Positions 31,496 to 41,123 of a DNA stretch of 64,000 nt are shown here, in pieces; the stretch's first letter is position 1; each line of letters opens with the position of its first letter. The stretch comes from Nocardioides flavescens (GTDB taxonomy: Bacteria > Actinomycetota > Actinomycetes > Propionibacteriales > Nocardioidaceae): positions 1 through 64,000 of the forward strand of contig NZ_WUEK01000007.1 of the NCBI RefSeq assembly GCF_009823805.1, in the 5' to 3' direction. Position numbers and translations under genes: made by a program. Under the pieces are notes generated by a model. The model was given only the letters and a program-made list of their open reading frames with translations, did no database searches and was not told the origin of the DNA.

Positions 31496-31821
31496 GGTGG
31501 TTCCGAGACGGTCGCCAGCGCGATCTCCTCAACCAGCGGGGTGGGCGTGGGTGGTTTCGAGACGGCCGTAGCCGGCCTCCTCAACCAGCGGACGGTGGTT
31601 GAGGAAGGACGACGTCCTGTCGTGCCGGTGGTTGCGGAAGGACGAAGTCCTGTCTCGAAACCACCTGACCACCGAGGGTGGTTTTGAGACGGCGCTGGCG
31701 CGCCTCCTCAACCAGCGGGGCCGGGGACGGGTGGTTGAGGAAGGACAAAGTCCTGTCTCGAAACCTCGTTCATTCCCCTGGGTGGTCTCGAGACGGCCGT
31801 AGCCAGCCTCCTCGACCAGCG
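31496..31821. repeat. Largest palindromic-element cluster (about seven units)
   Basis: Units in both orientations carry at least four different inner stems: GGTCGC/GCGATC, GGCCG/CGGCC, GGAC/GTCC and GGCGC/GCGCC. They fill the space between the TetR gene start and the SGNH gene stop. Several units are joined by only a few bases. Confidence 0.9.
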
Positions 31822-31825
31822 ACGG

Positions 31826-32854
31826 TCAGGCGATCTCCGCATGCGGAGCGTTCTCGCCCTCGTCGGGGGCGGTGCCCTCGTGCTGCGGGTGGCGGCGGCG
31901 GTGGCGCAGCTCGACCCAGAGGCCGCGGACGCCGAGGCGGCGCCCGCCGACCTCGGTGCCGTCGAGCTCGGTGCCGGGCTCGCGGACGGCCTGCAGGGCG
32001 GCGGCGGTGATCGGCAGCACGCCCTCGCCGCGCAGCGACTCGGGGGTGTCCTCGCTGCTGGGGGCGAGGCCTAGGGCGGCCAGCGTGGAGGGCAGCAGCA
32101 CCCCGGCGAGCGAGCGGTAGCCCGCGGCCGACGGGTGGAACTGGTCGGGACCGAAGAGCACGGCGGGCGCCGCCGCGAACTCCGGGCCCAGCACGGAGGC
32201 GAGCGAGACGGTGCGACCGCCGGTCTCGAGCACGGCGATGGTCTGCGCGGCGGCCAGGCGCCGCGACCACGAGCGCGCCACCTGCTTGAGCGGTGGGGCG
32301 ATCGGCTTGATCGTGCCGAGGTCGGGACAGGTGCCGACGAGCACGGCGACCCCGGCCTCGCGCAGCCGGCGCACCGACTCCGCGAGGTGGCGCACCGACA
32401 CCGGGGGCAGGACCGCGTGGGTGACGTCGTTGGCCCCGATCAGCACCACGGCGACGTCGGGCTCGATGGGGAGCGCGCGCTCCACCTGCCCGGTCAGGTC
32501 GGAGGACTGCGCGCCCACCTTGGCGAAGGAGCGGAGGTAGACCCGTCGATCGGCCCGCTCCGCGACGCCGCTGGCCAGCAGCGCGCCCGGGGTCTCCTGG
32601 ACCCGGTCGACGCCGTAGCCCGCGGCGCTCGAGTCGCCCAGCAGCGCGATCTTGATCGCGGGGCCCGGCCGGCCGCGGCCGTACCACCCCGTCGCGTCCG
32701 GCGGCGGCTCGCGGCGCGGCTCGCCGATCGTCTTCCTCGCGAGCTGGGCCTCCGCGCGCAGCACGGTCACCAGACCGGCGCCGAGCAGCGAGAGCCCACC
32801 CCCGCCGTACGCCGCGGCGGAGGCGAGCTTGCGTGCGGCTCCGGCTCGTCCCAT
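31826..32854 (-). CDS. SGNH/GDSL-family hydrolase
   Basis: This 342-residue esterase or lipase is probably anchored or exported by an N-terminal hydrophobic segment (about 12-32). Catalytic blocks are GDSSAAGYG (Ser about residue 73), IGANDVTH (block III Gly/Asn) and DQFHPSAAGY (Asp/His). The last 45 residues are charged and His-rich (RHRRRHPQHEG). The substrate is unknown. Confidence 0.87.
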   Translation of the reverse strand: MGRAGAARKLASAAAYGGGGLSLLGAGLVTVLRAEAQLARKTIGEPRREPPPDATGWYGRGRPGPAIKIALLGDSSAAGYGVDRVQETPGALLASGVAERADRRVYLRSFAKVGAQSSDLTGQVERALPIEPDVAVVLIGANDVTHAVLPPVSVRHLAESVRRLREAGVAVLVGTCPDLGTIKPIAPPLKQVARSWSRRLAAAQTIAVLETGGRTVSLASVLGPEFAAAPAVLFGPDQFHPSAAGYRSLAGVLLPSTLAALGLAPSSEDTPESLRGEGVLPITAAALQAVREPGTELDGTEVGGRRLGVRGLWVELRHRRRHPQHEGTAPDEGENAPHAEIA

Positions 32855-32917
32855 GGGGTGATCCTAAGGACCCCTGCCTGACCGGTCCGTAGATGCGTGG
32901 AGTCCACCAGGACGCTC

Positions 32918-32923
32918 TACATT
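32918..32923 (+). promoter_or_regulatory. -10 hexamer of cbs (leaderless)
   Basis: TACATT is followed by 6 nt and ATG 32930. It supports that start over the in-frame GTG at 32897. Confidence 0.45.
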
Positions 32924-32929
32924 GAACAG

Positions 32930-34336
32930 ATGCAGTACGTGAACTCACTCCTGGAGCTGATCGGCAACACCCCGCTGGTCAAGCTCGGTCGCACGCTCGA
33001 CCTGCCGGACGGGGACGGACCCCTCGTGCTGGCCAAGGTCGAGTACCTCAACCCCGGCGGCTCCGTGAAGGACCGCATCGCCTCGCGGATGATCGACGCC
33101 GCCGAGGAGTCCGGGGCCCTCCAGCCCGGCGGCACCATCGTGGAGCCGACCTCCGGCAACACCGGTGTCGGGCTCGCCATGGTCGCCCAGCAGCGCGGCT
33201 ACCAGTGCGTCTTCGTCTGCCCCGACAAGGTCAGCGAGGACAAGCGCAACGTGCTCCGCGCGTACGGCGCCGAGGTGGTCGTGTGCCCGACCGCCGTCGA
33301 CCCCGACCACCCGGACTCCTACTACTCGGTCTCCGACCGGCTCTCGAAGCAGCCCGGTGCGTGGAAGCCCGACCAGTACTCCAACCCCCACAACCCGCGC
33401 TCGCACTACGAGACCACCGGTCCCGAGATCTGGGCGCAGACCGAGGGCCGGATCACCCACTTCGTCACGGGCATGGGCACGGGCGGCACCATCTCGGGCG
33501 TCGGGCGCTACCTCAAGGAGCAGGCCGCGCTCGCCGGCACCGACGTGCAGGTCGTCGGTGCCGACCCGGCGGGCTCGGTCTACTCCGGCGGCACCGGTCG
33601 GCCCTACCTCGTCGAGGGCGTCGGTGAGGACTTCTGGCCCGACACCTACGACCGCGGCGTCGCCGACCGCGTCATCGAGGTCTCCGACGGCGACTCCTTC
33701 GCCTTCACCCGCCGCCTCGCCCGCGAGGAGGCGATGCTGGTCGGCGGCTCGGCCGGCATGGCGGCGTACGCCGCGCGTCAGCTCGCCCACGAGCTCCACG
33801 TGGCCGGCCAGGACGACGCGGTCATCGTCGTGCTGCTGCCCGACTCCGGCCGCGGCTACCTCACCAAGATCTTCAACGACGACTGGCTCTCGACCTACGG
33901 CTTCCCGACCGACTCGACGGCGGAGCACACCCAGACCGTCGGGGAGGTACTGCGCGGCAAGGACGGGCGCCTGCCCGACCTCGTGCACACCCACCCCGGC
34001 GAGACGATCGCCGAGGCCGTCGCGATCCTGCAGGAGTACGCCGTCTCGCAGATGCCGGTCGTGCGCGCCGAGCCGCCGATCGTGGCCGCCGAGGTGGCGG
34101 GCTCCGTCTCCGACCGGGCCCTGCTCGACGCGCTCTACGCCGGCTCGGCCCGCCTCACCGACCGGGTCGAGGACCACATGTCCCCGCCGCTGCCCACCGT
34201 CGGGGCCACCGAGGCCGCCCGCGACGCCGTCGCCTTGCTCGAGAAGGCCGACGCCGTCCTCGTCCACGAGGACGGCAAGCCCGTCGGCGTCGTCACCCGC
34301 CAGGACCTCCTCGCGTTCCTCGCCACCGACGGCTGA
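32930..34336 (+). CDS. cbs: Cystathionine beta-synthase
   Basis: It condenses serine and homocysteine to cystathionine with PLP (reverse transsulfuration). The PLP lysine is K47 in NPGGSVKDR, the phosphate loop is TSGNTGVGLA, and a GMGTGGTISGVG loop follows. The C-terminal part (about 330-468) carries a pair of CBS domains that may bind adenosyl ligands. The 468 residues match the actinobacterial enzyme. An O-acetylserine-type cysteine synthase is less likely because of the CBS pair. Confidence 0.95.
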   Translation: MQYVNSLLELIGNTPLVKLGRTLDLPDGDGPLVLAKVEYLNPGGSVKDRIASRMIDAAEESGALQPGGTIVEPTSGNTGVGLAMVAQQRGYQCVFVCPDKVSEDKRNVLRAYGAEVVVCPTAVDPDHPDSYYSVSDRLSKQPGAWKPDQYSNPHNPRSHYETTGPEIWAQTEGRITHFVTGMGTGGTISGVGRYLKEQAALAGTDVQVVGADPAGSVYSGGTGRPYLVEGVGEDFWPDTYDRGVADRVIEVSDGDSFAFTRRLAREEAMLVGGSAGMAAYAARQLAHELHVAGQDDAVIVVLLPDSGRGYLTKIFNDDWLSTYGFPTDSTAEHTQTVGEVLRGKDGRLPDLVHTHPGETIAEAVAILQEYAVSQMPVVRAEPPIVAAEVAGSVSDRALLDALYAGSARLTDRVEDHMSPPLPTVGATEAARDAVALLEKADAVLVHEDGKPVGVVTRQDLLAFLATDG

Positions 34337-34342
34337 CCTCCC

Positions 34343-34434
34343 GCTGGTCGAGGAGGTTGCACAGCTTCCGTCTCGAAACCACTTCTCTGACGGGGTGGTT
34401 TCGAGACAGGACTTCGTCCTTCCTCAACCACCGG
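34343..34434. repeat. Inverted pair of palindromic elements
   Basis: A divergent unit (GCTGGTCGAGGAGG to CTCGAAACCAC) is followed by a regular unit with the inner stem GGAC-TTC-GTCC. The pair lies between the convergent cbs and ung genes. Confidence 0.85.
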
Positions 34435-34460
34435 CTTCGACCCCACCGGACCGGTGGAGC

Positions 34461-35138
34461 TCAGTCCGGCAGCGACCAGTCGATCGGGTCGGCTCCCTGC
34501 TCGGTCAGCAGCCGGTCGACGGCCGAGAAGGGCCGGGAGCCGAAGAAGCCCCGCGACGCCGAGAGCGGCGAGGGGTGCACGGAGGCGACGTGGGGGACGT
34601 CGCCGAGCAACGGCACCAGCGACTGCGCCTGCTTGCCCCACAGCACCGCGACGAGCGGGCCGCCGCGGGCGGCCAGCACCCGGATGGCCTGCTCGGTGAC
34701 CTGCTCCCAGCCGCGCTTCCTGTGCGAGTCGGACTCGCCGGGGCGCACGGTGAGCACGCGGTTGAGGAGCATCACGCCCTGCTCGGCCCACGCGGTGAGG
34801 TCGCCGTGGGCAGGCGGGGTGACGCCGAGGTCGGAGGCGAGCTCGCGGTAGACGTTGGCCAGGCTGCGTGGCAGAGGGCGCACGTCGCGCTCGACTGCGA
34901 AGCTCAGCCCGACGGGGTGCCCGGGCGTGGGGTAGGGGTCCTGGCCCACGATCAGCACCTGCACCTGCGCCAGCGGGCGCTCGAAGGCCCGCCACACCCG
35001 CTCCGGCGCCGGGAGGTACGCCGGCTCACCGGCCAGGAACTCCTCCAGTGCCTCGACCTGCGGCTCCACCGGGGCGAGGGCCTCGGCCCAGTCGGGGGCC
35101 ATCGACCCGCGCTCGACCAGCCTCGCGAGTGCGCCCAC
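34461..35138 (-). CDS. ung: Uracil-DNA glycosylase, family 1
   Basis: It excises uracil from DNA. The 225 residues have the water-activating loop [11 protein letters not shown] with catalytic Asp67, and the DNA-intercalation loop [18 protein letters not shown]. The start GTG is at 35138. It is divergent from the dehydrogenase with a 40-bp gap. Together with the family 5 enzyme at 25.4-26.1 kb, two unrelated uracil glycosylases are encoded within 10 kb. Confidence 0.97.
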   Translation of the reverse strand: MGALARLVERGSMAPDWAEALAPVEPQVEALEEFLAGEPAYLPAPERVWRAFERPLAQVQVLIVGQDPYPTPGHPVGLSFAVERDVRPLPRSLANVYRELASDLGVTPPAHGDLTAWAEQGVMLLNRVLTVRPGESDSHRKRGWEQVTEQAIRVLAARGGPLVAVLWGKQAQSLVPLLGDVPHVASVHPSPLSASRGFFGSRPFSAVDRLLTEQGADPIDWSLPD

Positions 35139-35166
35139 CCTCCCGACGCTAGAGGAGGGGGCCGCC

Positions 35167-35172
35167 TACGGT
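35167..35172 (+). promoter_or_regulatory. -10 hexamer of the dehydrogenase gene (leaderless)
   Basis: TACGGT is followed by 6 nt and the GTG start at 35179. Confidence 0.4.
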
Positions 35173-35178
35173 GAGCGG

Positions 35179-36342
35179 GTGGGTGTGATGAGAGCGGTGT
35201 CGTGCCAGGACCGGACGCTGTCGGTGGTCGAGCTACCAGACCCCGTGCCGGCCAGGGGCCAGCTCGTGCTCGACGTGCTGCGCTGCGGCATCTGCGGCTC
35301 CGACCTGCACGCCCGCGAGCACTGCGACGGTCTCGCCGACGTGCTCGAGGAGCTCGGCTACGAGCACTTCATGCGCACCTCGTCGGCCACGGTGATGGGC
35401 CACGAGTTCGTCGGTGAGGTGGTCGAGCGCGGTCGGGGCGTGCGCCGGGAGTTCCGCGAGGGCGCCCACGTGGTGTCGTTCCCGCTGGTGCGGCGCGGCC
35501 GCGAGGGCCACCCGGTCGGGCTGTCCCCGCTGGCGCCGGGCGGCTACGCCGAGCGGGTGCTCGTCGAGCAGTCGATGTCCTTCGTCGTGCCCAACGGACT
35601 CGCTCCTGAGGTGGCCGCCCTGACCGAGCCGATGGCGGTCGCGCTCCACGCCGTGAACGAGGCGCGGCTCTCGCGACGCGACACCGCGATCGTGCTGGGC
35701 TGCGGCCCGGTCGGGCTCGCCGTCATCTGCTGGCTGAAGGCCCGTGGCGTCCGCACCGTCGTCGCCTCCGACCTCTCCGCCGGGCGCCGGGCGCTCGCCG
35801 AGAGGTGCGGCGCCGACGTCGTCGTCGACCCGACCGAGCGGTCGCCGTACGACGCGGCGGGGAGGCGGTTCGTCACGACCGCCCCCGACCTGTTCCGCTA
35901 CGGCCTCGACGCGATGGACAAGCTGCGGCTCGTGCCCGGCTGGCACCACGTCTTCCGCGCGGCCGACCGGCTCGGCGCCGCCCAGCCCGGCGGACCGGTG
36001 GTCTTCGAGTGCGTCGGGGTGCCCGGGATGATCGACTCCGTCGTCACCGCCGCGCCGATGGCGACCCGCGTGGTGGTCGTCGGGGTCTGCATGGGCACGG
36101 ACGCGTTCCGCCCGTCGATGGGCATCAACAAGCAGGTCGACCTGCGGTTCGTCGCCTACTACTCGCCGCTGGAGTTCCGCGACACCCTCCACGCCCTGGC
36201 CGACGGGACCGTCGACGCCTCGCCGCTGGTCACCGGCACGGTCGGGCTCGACGGCGTCGAGGCGGCGTTCGCGGCCCTCGGCGACCCCGACCGCCACGCC
36301 AAGGTGCTGATCGACCCGCGGAGTGCGGTCGACAGCCTCTGA
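35179..36342 (+). CDS. Zinc-dependent medium-chain alcohol dehydrogenase
   Basis: The 387 residues show the MDR fold. The catalytic zinc ligands are Cys36 in CGICGSD, His75-Glu76 in MGHEFVGE and the downstream TEPMA region. The NAD-binding loop is VLGCGPVGLAVICWLKARG. The four-cysteine structural zinc site of classical alcohol dehydrogenases is absent. Substrates could be alcohols, polyols or threonine. It is followed closely by two small enzymes. Confidence 0.88.
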   Translation: MGVMRAVSCQDRTLSVVELPDPVPARGQLVLDVLRCGICGSDLHAREHCDGLADVLEELGYEHFMRTSSATVMGHEFVGEVVERGRGVRREFREGAHVVSFPLVRRGREGHPVGLSPLAPGGYAERVLVEQSMSFVVPNGLAPEVAALTEPMAVALHAVNEARLSRRDTAIVLGCGPVGLAVICWLKARGVRTVVASDLSAGRRALAERCGADVVVDPTERSPYDAAGRRFVTTAPDLFRYGLDAMDKLRLVPGWHHVFRAADRLGAAQPGGPVVFECVGVPGMIDSVVTAAPMATRVVVVGVCMGTDAFRPSMGINKQVDLRFVAYYSPLEFRDTLHALADGTVDASPLVTGTVGLDGVEAAFAALGDPDRHAKVLIDPRSAVDSL

Positions 36343-36371
36343 CGGAGCTCGAGATCGGGCACCGGTCGGTC

Positions 36372-36770
36372 ATGACCACCCTGCTCGACCTGGGCGACGA
36401 GAGCTTCGTGTCCCTCACGACCTACCGCCGCACCGGCAAGCCCGTGCCCACGCCCGTCTGGGTCGTCCGCGACGGCGACGACCTCGTCGTGTGGACCTCG
36501 CGCGACAGTGGCAAGGTCAAGCGGCTGCGCCGCGACCAGCGCGTCGCCCTCGCTCCCTGCTCGCGCCGCGGGCGGGTGGCACCCGACGCGCCGCGGATCT
36601 CGGCCACCGCCCGGGTGCAGGAGTCCGAGCGGGAGGTCGGGGACGCCGAGCGGCTGCTCCGCCGCAAGTACGGCGTGCAGTTCCACCTCGTGACCACGAT
36701 CGAGCGCGTCGTCACGCTCGTGCGCCGCCGCTCGTCGCCGCGGGTGGCGTTGCGCATCAGCGCCGGGTAG
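36372..36770 (+). CDS. PPOX-class (F420- or FMN-dependent) flavin-fold protein
   Basis: The 132 residues form a split beta-barrel (FVSLTTYRRTGKPVPTPVW, DLVVWTSRDSGKVKRLRRDQ, VALAPCSRRG), typical of PPOX F420-dependent proteins of actinobacteria. It probably reduces small cofactor-like or oxidised molecules. The frame is open far upstream, but ATG 36372 starts the domain. Confidence 0.85.
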   Translation: MTTLLDLGDESFVSLTTYRRTGKPVPTPVWVVRDGDDLVVWTSRDSGKVKRLRRDQRVALAPCSRRGRVAPDAPRISATARVQESEREVGDAERLLRRKYGVQFHLVTTIERVVTLVRRRSSPRVALRISAG

Positions 36771-36784
36771 CGGACCCTGGCCCG

Positions 36785-37198
36785 ATGGGTCGGGCAGAGC
36801 CGCGCGCGAGCATCGACGACCTGCACCGCGTCGCGCTCGCGATGCCGGGGGTGAGCCCGCATCCCGACTCCGACCGAGCGGACTACCAGGTCGGCGGGCG
36901 CAGCTTCGTGGTCTTCCGCGAGCCGCGGCCCGACGCGGTCGACCCCGGGACGGGCGAGCGCTACGACGACGTCATCGTGTTCCGGGTCGCGTCCGAGGCG
37001 GACAAACAGGCCCTGGTCGCCGACGATTCCACGCCCTTCTTCACCACCCCGCACTTCGACGGCTACCTCGCGGTCCTGCTCCGGGCCTCCCGCATCGGCG
37101 AGCTCTCACGAGCCGAGCTGACCGAGGTGGTGCAGGACGCGTGGTGCGCGCGCGCCGGCAAGCGCGCCCGAGCGGCGTGGCTCGCGGGCGGGACCTGA
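36785..37198 (+). CDS. MmcQ/YjbR-family protein
   Basis: The 137 residues have the YjbR/CyaY-like pattern: an N-terminal helix with ALAMPGVSPHPDSD, a beta-strand pair around GRSFVVFREP and the C-terminal helices LTEVVQDAWCARAGKR. Members may bind DNA, but the function is not settled. It is 14 bp downstream of the PPOX gene and probably in one transcript. Confidence 0.85.
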   Translation: MGRAEPRASIDDLHRVALAMPGVSPHPDSDRADYQVGGRSFVVFREPRPDAVDPGTGERYDDVIVFRVASEADKQALVADDSTPFFTTPHFDGYLAVLLRASRIGELSRAELTEVVQDAWCARAGKRARAAWLAGGT

Positions 37199-37202
37199 TC
37201 CG

Positions 37203-37897
37203 GTGGGGCCGTTCGCCGAGGTGCTGCGCGCGGGCGGCCACCGCAACTCCCTCGGTCGCGCCGCCGAGGTGCGCGCCGCGGTCGAGGCGGACCCGGAGCG
37301 GATGCCCGAGCTGTGGGCCTGCGCCTTCGACGAGGATGCCTGGGTGTGTGTGTCATGTCTGCGTGGGAGCAGGCGTGGGGTCGCGCGGAGCTGGCAAGGC
37401 GGAGGAGCCCGCCGTGGCGGAGTCACGGCGGGCGACGACAACGCAGTCCAGGTCCGATGCGACGCCGCGCGGGCGACCGCGAGGACGTGACACACACACC
37501 CTTGGTCAGGATGCGGGCGATCGACACCGTCGAGAAGCTCGTGCGCGACGACCCGAACCGTGCGGCGCCGTACGTCGGCTCGATGCTCCGCGACCTGACC
37601 ACCAGCGACCAGCCGTCGGTCCAGTGGCACCTCGCCCAGCTGCTCGCGATCGTCGACCTGACCGACGAGCAGACCGACCGCGCCGTGGCCTGGCTCGTCG
37701 AGCGGATCGCCACGACGGAGGTCGACTGGATCGTCGCGGCCCACGCGATGGCCACCCTGGTGGAGCTGCAGGGGCGCGGCGCCGTCGGGGCAGACCTGGT
37801 CCGCCCGTTGCTCGAGGTCCAGACCGGGCACCGGTCGGCGTCCGTGCGCAGGCAGGCGGCCGCCCTCGCGGCACGGCGAGCGGGGGGCGTCGAGTGA
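37203..37897 (+). pseudogene. HEAT-repeat protein gene interrupted by a 160-bp element
   Basis: The N-terminal part (37203 to about 37343) reads MGPFAEVLRAGGHRN ... LWACAFDEDAW. The rest (about 37503-37897) resumes as VRMRAIDTVEKLVRDDPNRA and continues through HEAT-like helices (DWIVAAHAMATLVELQGRG). Removing 161 bp restores a continuous frame DEDAW-VRMRAID, the usual HEAT-repeat wording. The insert is not a multiple of three, so the gene as it stands is broken. A rescue frame through the element from ATG 37355 would still make the C-terminal part. Confidence 0.75.
37342..37501 (+). repeat. 160-bp structured element, copy 2 (TIR GGGTGTGTGTGTCA)
   Basis: It is bounded by a perfect 14-bp inverted repeat, GGGTGTGTGTGTCA (37342-37355) and TGACACACACACCC (37488-37501). 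The core is that of copy 1 at 8825-8982, with internal hairpin GCCCGCCGTG/CACGGCGGGC. The end repeats are unrelated in sequence to those of copy 1. No clear target duplication is seen (at most TGG). Confidence 0.85.
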
Positions 37898-38227
37898 CGG
37901 TGTAGCGCCACTCCCCGTGTCGGTGCCGCTCCGCCGTGGTCCCGGCGCCCCCCGGCCGCCGAGACCCGGATCTCCGACGCGTGGCGGCACGCAGCCGCCC
38001 GCATCGAGCAGGGTCAAGCCTGACGGCGAGGAAGGGCGCGCACATCGCTGAGGTGAGTGATGTTTCCCGGCCGCGGGCCGTCGACGATGGAGCCCGTGCA
38101 GCTCACCCTCACCCTCGACGACGGCGACGAGCTCGCCGGCGCTCTCGAGACGGGCGGGGTCCTGCTGCCGTTCCACGGCCGCCTCGGGCTCCTCTCCGCC
38201 GTCGAGGCGGCGCAGGAGGCGCACCGC
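37898..38227. other. Intergenic region with a doubtful small ORF
   Basis: An ATG at 38087 opens a frame MEPVQLTLTLDDGDELAGAL that runs to 38443, overlapping the LuxR gene by over 200 bp. The first 50 residues look protein-like and the rest mirrors the opposite strand. It may be the remnant of a gene cut by rearrangement. No RNA or promoter was recognised. Confidence 0.35.
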
Positions 38228-41086
38228 TCAGCGGGCGTCGGGTCCGAGCTCGCGGTGGGCGACGACCCGGGCCAGCTCGACGCGGCTCCGCAGGCCGAGC
38301 TTGGCGAGCACCCGGGACACGTGGGTCATGACGGTGTAGCGCGAGATGACGAGCTCGGCCGCGATCTCCGGGTTGGAGAGGCCGCGTGCGGCGAGCTCGG
38401 CCACGCGCCGTTCGCTGGCGGTCAGGGCCTCCCAGCCGTGTGACGGCCGGCTGCGCTGGGGGCGCGTGGTGCCGGAGACCCCGGCCGCCTCGAGGATGGC
38501 CCGCACTCGCGAGGTCTCCTGGAGCGCGCCGAGCGGCTCCCGGAGCCGCTCGGCTGCGAGGGCCTGCTCGCGAGCCTCGGCGGAGCGGCCCGCCCGGACC
38601 ATCAGTACGGCGGCCGCCTCGTGGCCCGCGGCCCGGTCGTGGGCACGGCCGGCGGGGTCGAGGCTCGCCTCGACGAGGGCGTCGGCGTCGCCCTCGGCCA
38701 GCGCGCGGGCCTGACGGGCGAGGACGGACACCGAGCCCACCGTCGGGTTGAGCGTCTGCAGTGCGCCGAGGTCGGCGGCCGCCCCCGCGAGGCCGTCCGT
38801 GTCCTGCGCGGCGAGCAGCAGCCGCAGGTGGTCGGCGGCCAGCCACGGCAGCTGGTGCAGCGCCGGGGTCTCGACGGCGGTCCGCCACCCGGCGGTGAGC
38901 CCGGTCCGCGCGGTGCCCAGGTCGCCCCGGGCCTCGGCGAGCAGGGCCTCGGCCTGCTCGACCGCACCGAGTCGGAAGACGAAGGCGCCCGCCTGCAGGT
39001 GGGCCCGGGCCCGCGCCAGGTGGTCGGCGGCGCGCTCGGTCTCGCCGCGCCGGGTCAGGAGGATCGAGGCCTGGAGCAGCGCGTCGACCTGCCACCCCGT
39101 GCCGGTCCGCGCGACGAGGTCGACCGCGGTCTCCAGCTCGGCGAGGGCGTCGTCCCAGGCGCCCTCGACGGTCGCGACGGCGCTCGCGTAGTGCGGCAGC
39201 ATCGCCAAGGCGGGCCACATCCCGAGCCGCTCGAAGGTGCGGCGGGCGCGTTCGAGCGCAGCGCGTGCGTCGTCGACACGGTCGACGTCGAGCAGCAGGA
39301 GCGCCTCGTTGGGGAGAGGCGCGGCTTCGTGCGCCTCGGTGGTGTCGGCCTGCCCGGCGAGCGCGGAGGCGCGGGTGGCGAGCCCGGCGGCGCGGGTCAG
39401 GTCACCGACCGCACCGGCCATCAGGCTCTGCATGGTCAGCACGTGGACCTGCGCGCCCACGTGACCTGCCTGCTCGGCGAAGGCGCGCACGCTCTCCGCC
39501 GCGGCACCGAAGGCCTCGAGGTCCCGGGTGAAGAAGGGCGCGATCAGCGCCCACGACTGGGCCCGGGCGCGGTCGCGGTCGGGGAGGCGGTCGAGGCCGG
39601 CGGTGAGCGTGGCCTGGGCGACGACCTCGGGCACGCGACCCTGCCGCATCAGGGCGTCGGTCAGGCAGAGCCGGAAGGCGCCCTCGAGGTCCTCCGCAAC
39701 CCCGTCGACCAGGACGTCGAGGCACAGCTGCTCGGCCTCGACCAGCGCCCCGCTCGCGACCTGCGCGAGGGCGAGGTGCAGCTGGGCCTCCCGGTGGATG
39801 GCGTCCGGGGAGTCGGAGAGGTCGAGTCCGGCCCGCAGGAGCTGGACGGCGATGGCGGGGGAGCGCGCGGCCGACTCGACACCGGCCTGCACCAGCCACG
39901 CGATCGCGTCGCGGTCGCCACGCTGGGCGCCGCGCACCAGGTGCTCGCTCACGCGCCCGGGATCCGCCCCGGCGGCGGCCAGGGCTCGCGCGGTCTCCCG
40001 GTGCAGCGTCTGGCGGACCGCGCGGGGCAGCTCGGCGTACAGCACTTCGTGGACCACGTCGTGGGTGAAGGCGAGGCGCTCCCCGTCCTCCCTGAGCACG
40101 CCGGCCGCCACCGCCGGGCTCAGGTCGGTCCAGAGTCCGGCGCCGGCGCGCCCGGTCAGCACACCGAGCTCGGCCAGCGTGAACGCCGGCCCGAGGACCG
40201 AGGCCAGCGTCAGGGCCTCGCGGGTCGCCGGCTCGAGGTGGCTCAGCCAGGCGGCGACGGCCGAGCCGAGGCCGGGGCGGATCGGGTCGTCGGCCGTGTG
40301 GGCCACCCCGTCGGCGTCGACGGCCAACGCGCCGTCGGCCTGGAGGGCGCGCACCAGCGACGAGACCAGGAGGGGGTTGCCGGCGCACCCGCGCACCAGG
40401 CGGGCGACGCGCGTGTCGAGCCGGGCCCGCAGGAGCTGCGAGGCCAGATGCTCGGTCGCGTCGTCGGCCAGGGGGCCAATCGTGACGCGGCGGGCGCCGT
40501 CCCGCGTCGACGCTGCGAGGAGGCGGTCGAGCTCGGGCGGCCGCGCCGTGCGGGTCGCGAGCAGGACGGTCACCGGCAGCTCGACCAGCTCGGGGAGGTA
40601 GCGCGAGAGGAACTGCACCGACGCCTGGTCCGCCCAGTGCAGGTCGTCGAGGCACAGCAGCAGCGGGCCCTCCTCCACCTGCGCCCGCACCAGGTCGAAG
40701 AGCAGCTCACTGACGTGGAACTGCACCGAGCCGGGCGCGCCCGGCCCTGACGGGTCGGCGTGGAGGAGGCGCGCAACGGTCGCGGCCTCGCCCTCGCTGC
40801 GCGCCGTGACTCCCAGCGCGTCGGCCAGGACGCCGAACGGGCGGTGCACCTCGAGCTCGCGGGCCGCGGCACGTCGTACGGCGAGGCCCCGGTCGGCAGC
40901 GTGCGCTGCGGCGACGGTCAGCAGGTGGGACTTGCCGATGCCCGGAGGGCCCTCGAGCCACACCACCGCGCCCTGTCCTGCGGCGCGGGCGTCGGCGCGG
41001 CCGTCGAGCGCGTTCCGCAGGAGCGCGATCTCCTCTTCGCGGCCCACCGAGCTGGGCGTGTGCACGGAGAGGGAACCTACCCCCAC
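38228..41086 (-). CDS. LAL-type LuxR-family ATPase regulator
   Basis: The 952 residues have an N-terminal ATPase (Walker A GPPGIGKS at 46-53, Walker [13 protein letters not shown] about 145), a long TPR-like helical middle and a C-terminal LuxR helix-turn-helix ([27 protein letters not shown], about 885-912). Such MalT-like activators switch on catabolic genes when bound to ATP and an inducer. It lies beside the rhamnosidase genes and probably senses a sugar there. The frame is open upstream. GTG 41086 precedes the ATPase by 15 residues. Confidence 0.9.
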   Translation of the reverse strand: MGVGSLSVHTPSSVGREEEIALLRNALDGRADARAAGQGAVVWLEGPPGIGKSHLLTVAAAHAADRGLAVRRAAARELEVHRPFGVLADALGVTARSEGEAATVARLLHADPSGPGAPGSVQFHVSELLFDLVRAQVEEGPLLLCLDDLHWADQASVQFLSRYLPELVELPVTVLLATRTARPPELDRLLAASTRDGARRVTIGPLADDATEHLASQLLRARLDTRVARLVRGCAGNPLLVSSLVRALQADGALAVDADGVAHTADDPIRPGLGSAVAAWLSHLEPATREALTLASVLGPAFTLAELGVLTGRAGAGLWTDLSPAVAAGVLREDGERLAFTHDVVHEVLYAELPRAVRQTLHRETARALAAAGADPGRVSEHLVRGAQRGDRDAIAWLVQAGVESAARSPAIAVQLLRAGLDLSDSPDAIHREAQLHLALAQVASGALVEAEQLCLDVLVDGVAEDLEGAFRLCLTDALMRQGRVPEVVAQATLTAGLDRLPDRDRARAQSWALIAPFFTRDLEAFGAAAESVRAFAEQAGHVGAQVHVLTMQSLMAGAVGDLTRAAGLATRASALAGQADTTEAHEAAPLPNEALLLLDVDRVDDARAALERARRTFERLGMWPALAMLPHYASAVATVEGAWDDALAELETAVDLVARTGTGWQVDALLQASILLTRRGETERAADHLARARAHLQAGAFVFRLGAVEQAEALLAEARGDLGTARTGLTAGWRTAVETPALHQLPWLAADHLRLLLAAQDTDGLAGAAADLGALQTLNPTVGSVSVLARQARALAEGDADALVEASLDPAGRAHDRAAGHEAAAVLMVRAGRSAEAREQALAAERLREPLGALQETSRVRAILEAAGVSGTTRPQRSRPSHGWEALTASERRVAELAARGLSNPEIAAELVISRYTVMTHVSRVLAKLGLRSRVELARVVAHRELGPDAR

Positions 41087-41123
41087 GTCCCGGGTGTCAC
41101 CGACGCCGCGCCGTTCCCGCCGC

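Noticed and set aside
38087..38443. Small gene MEPVQLTLTL upstream of the LAL regulator gene
   Set aside because: Its second half mirrors the LuxR gene on the opposite strand. Only the first part could be real, so it is mentioned as intergenic content and not called.
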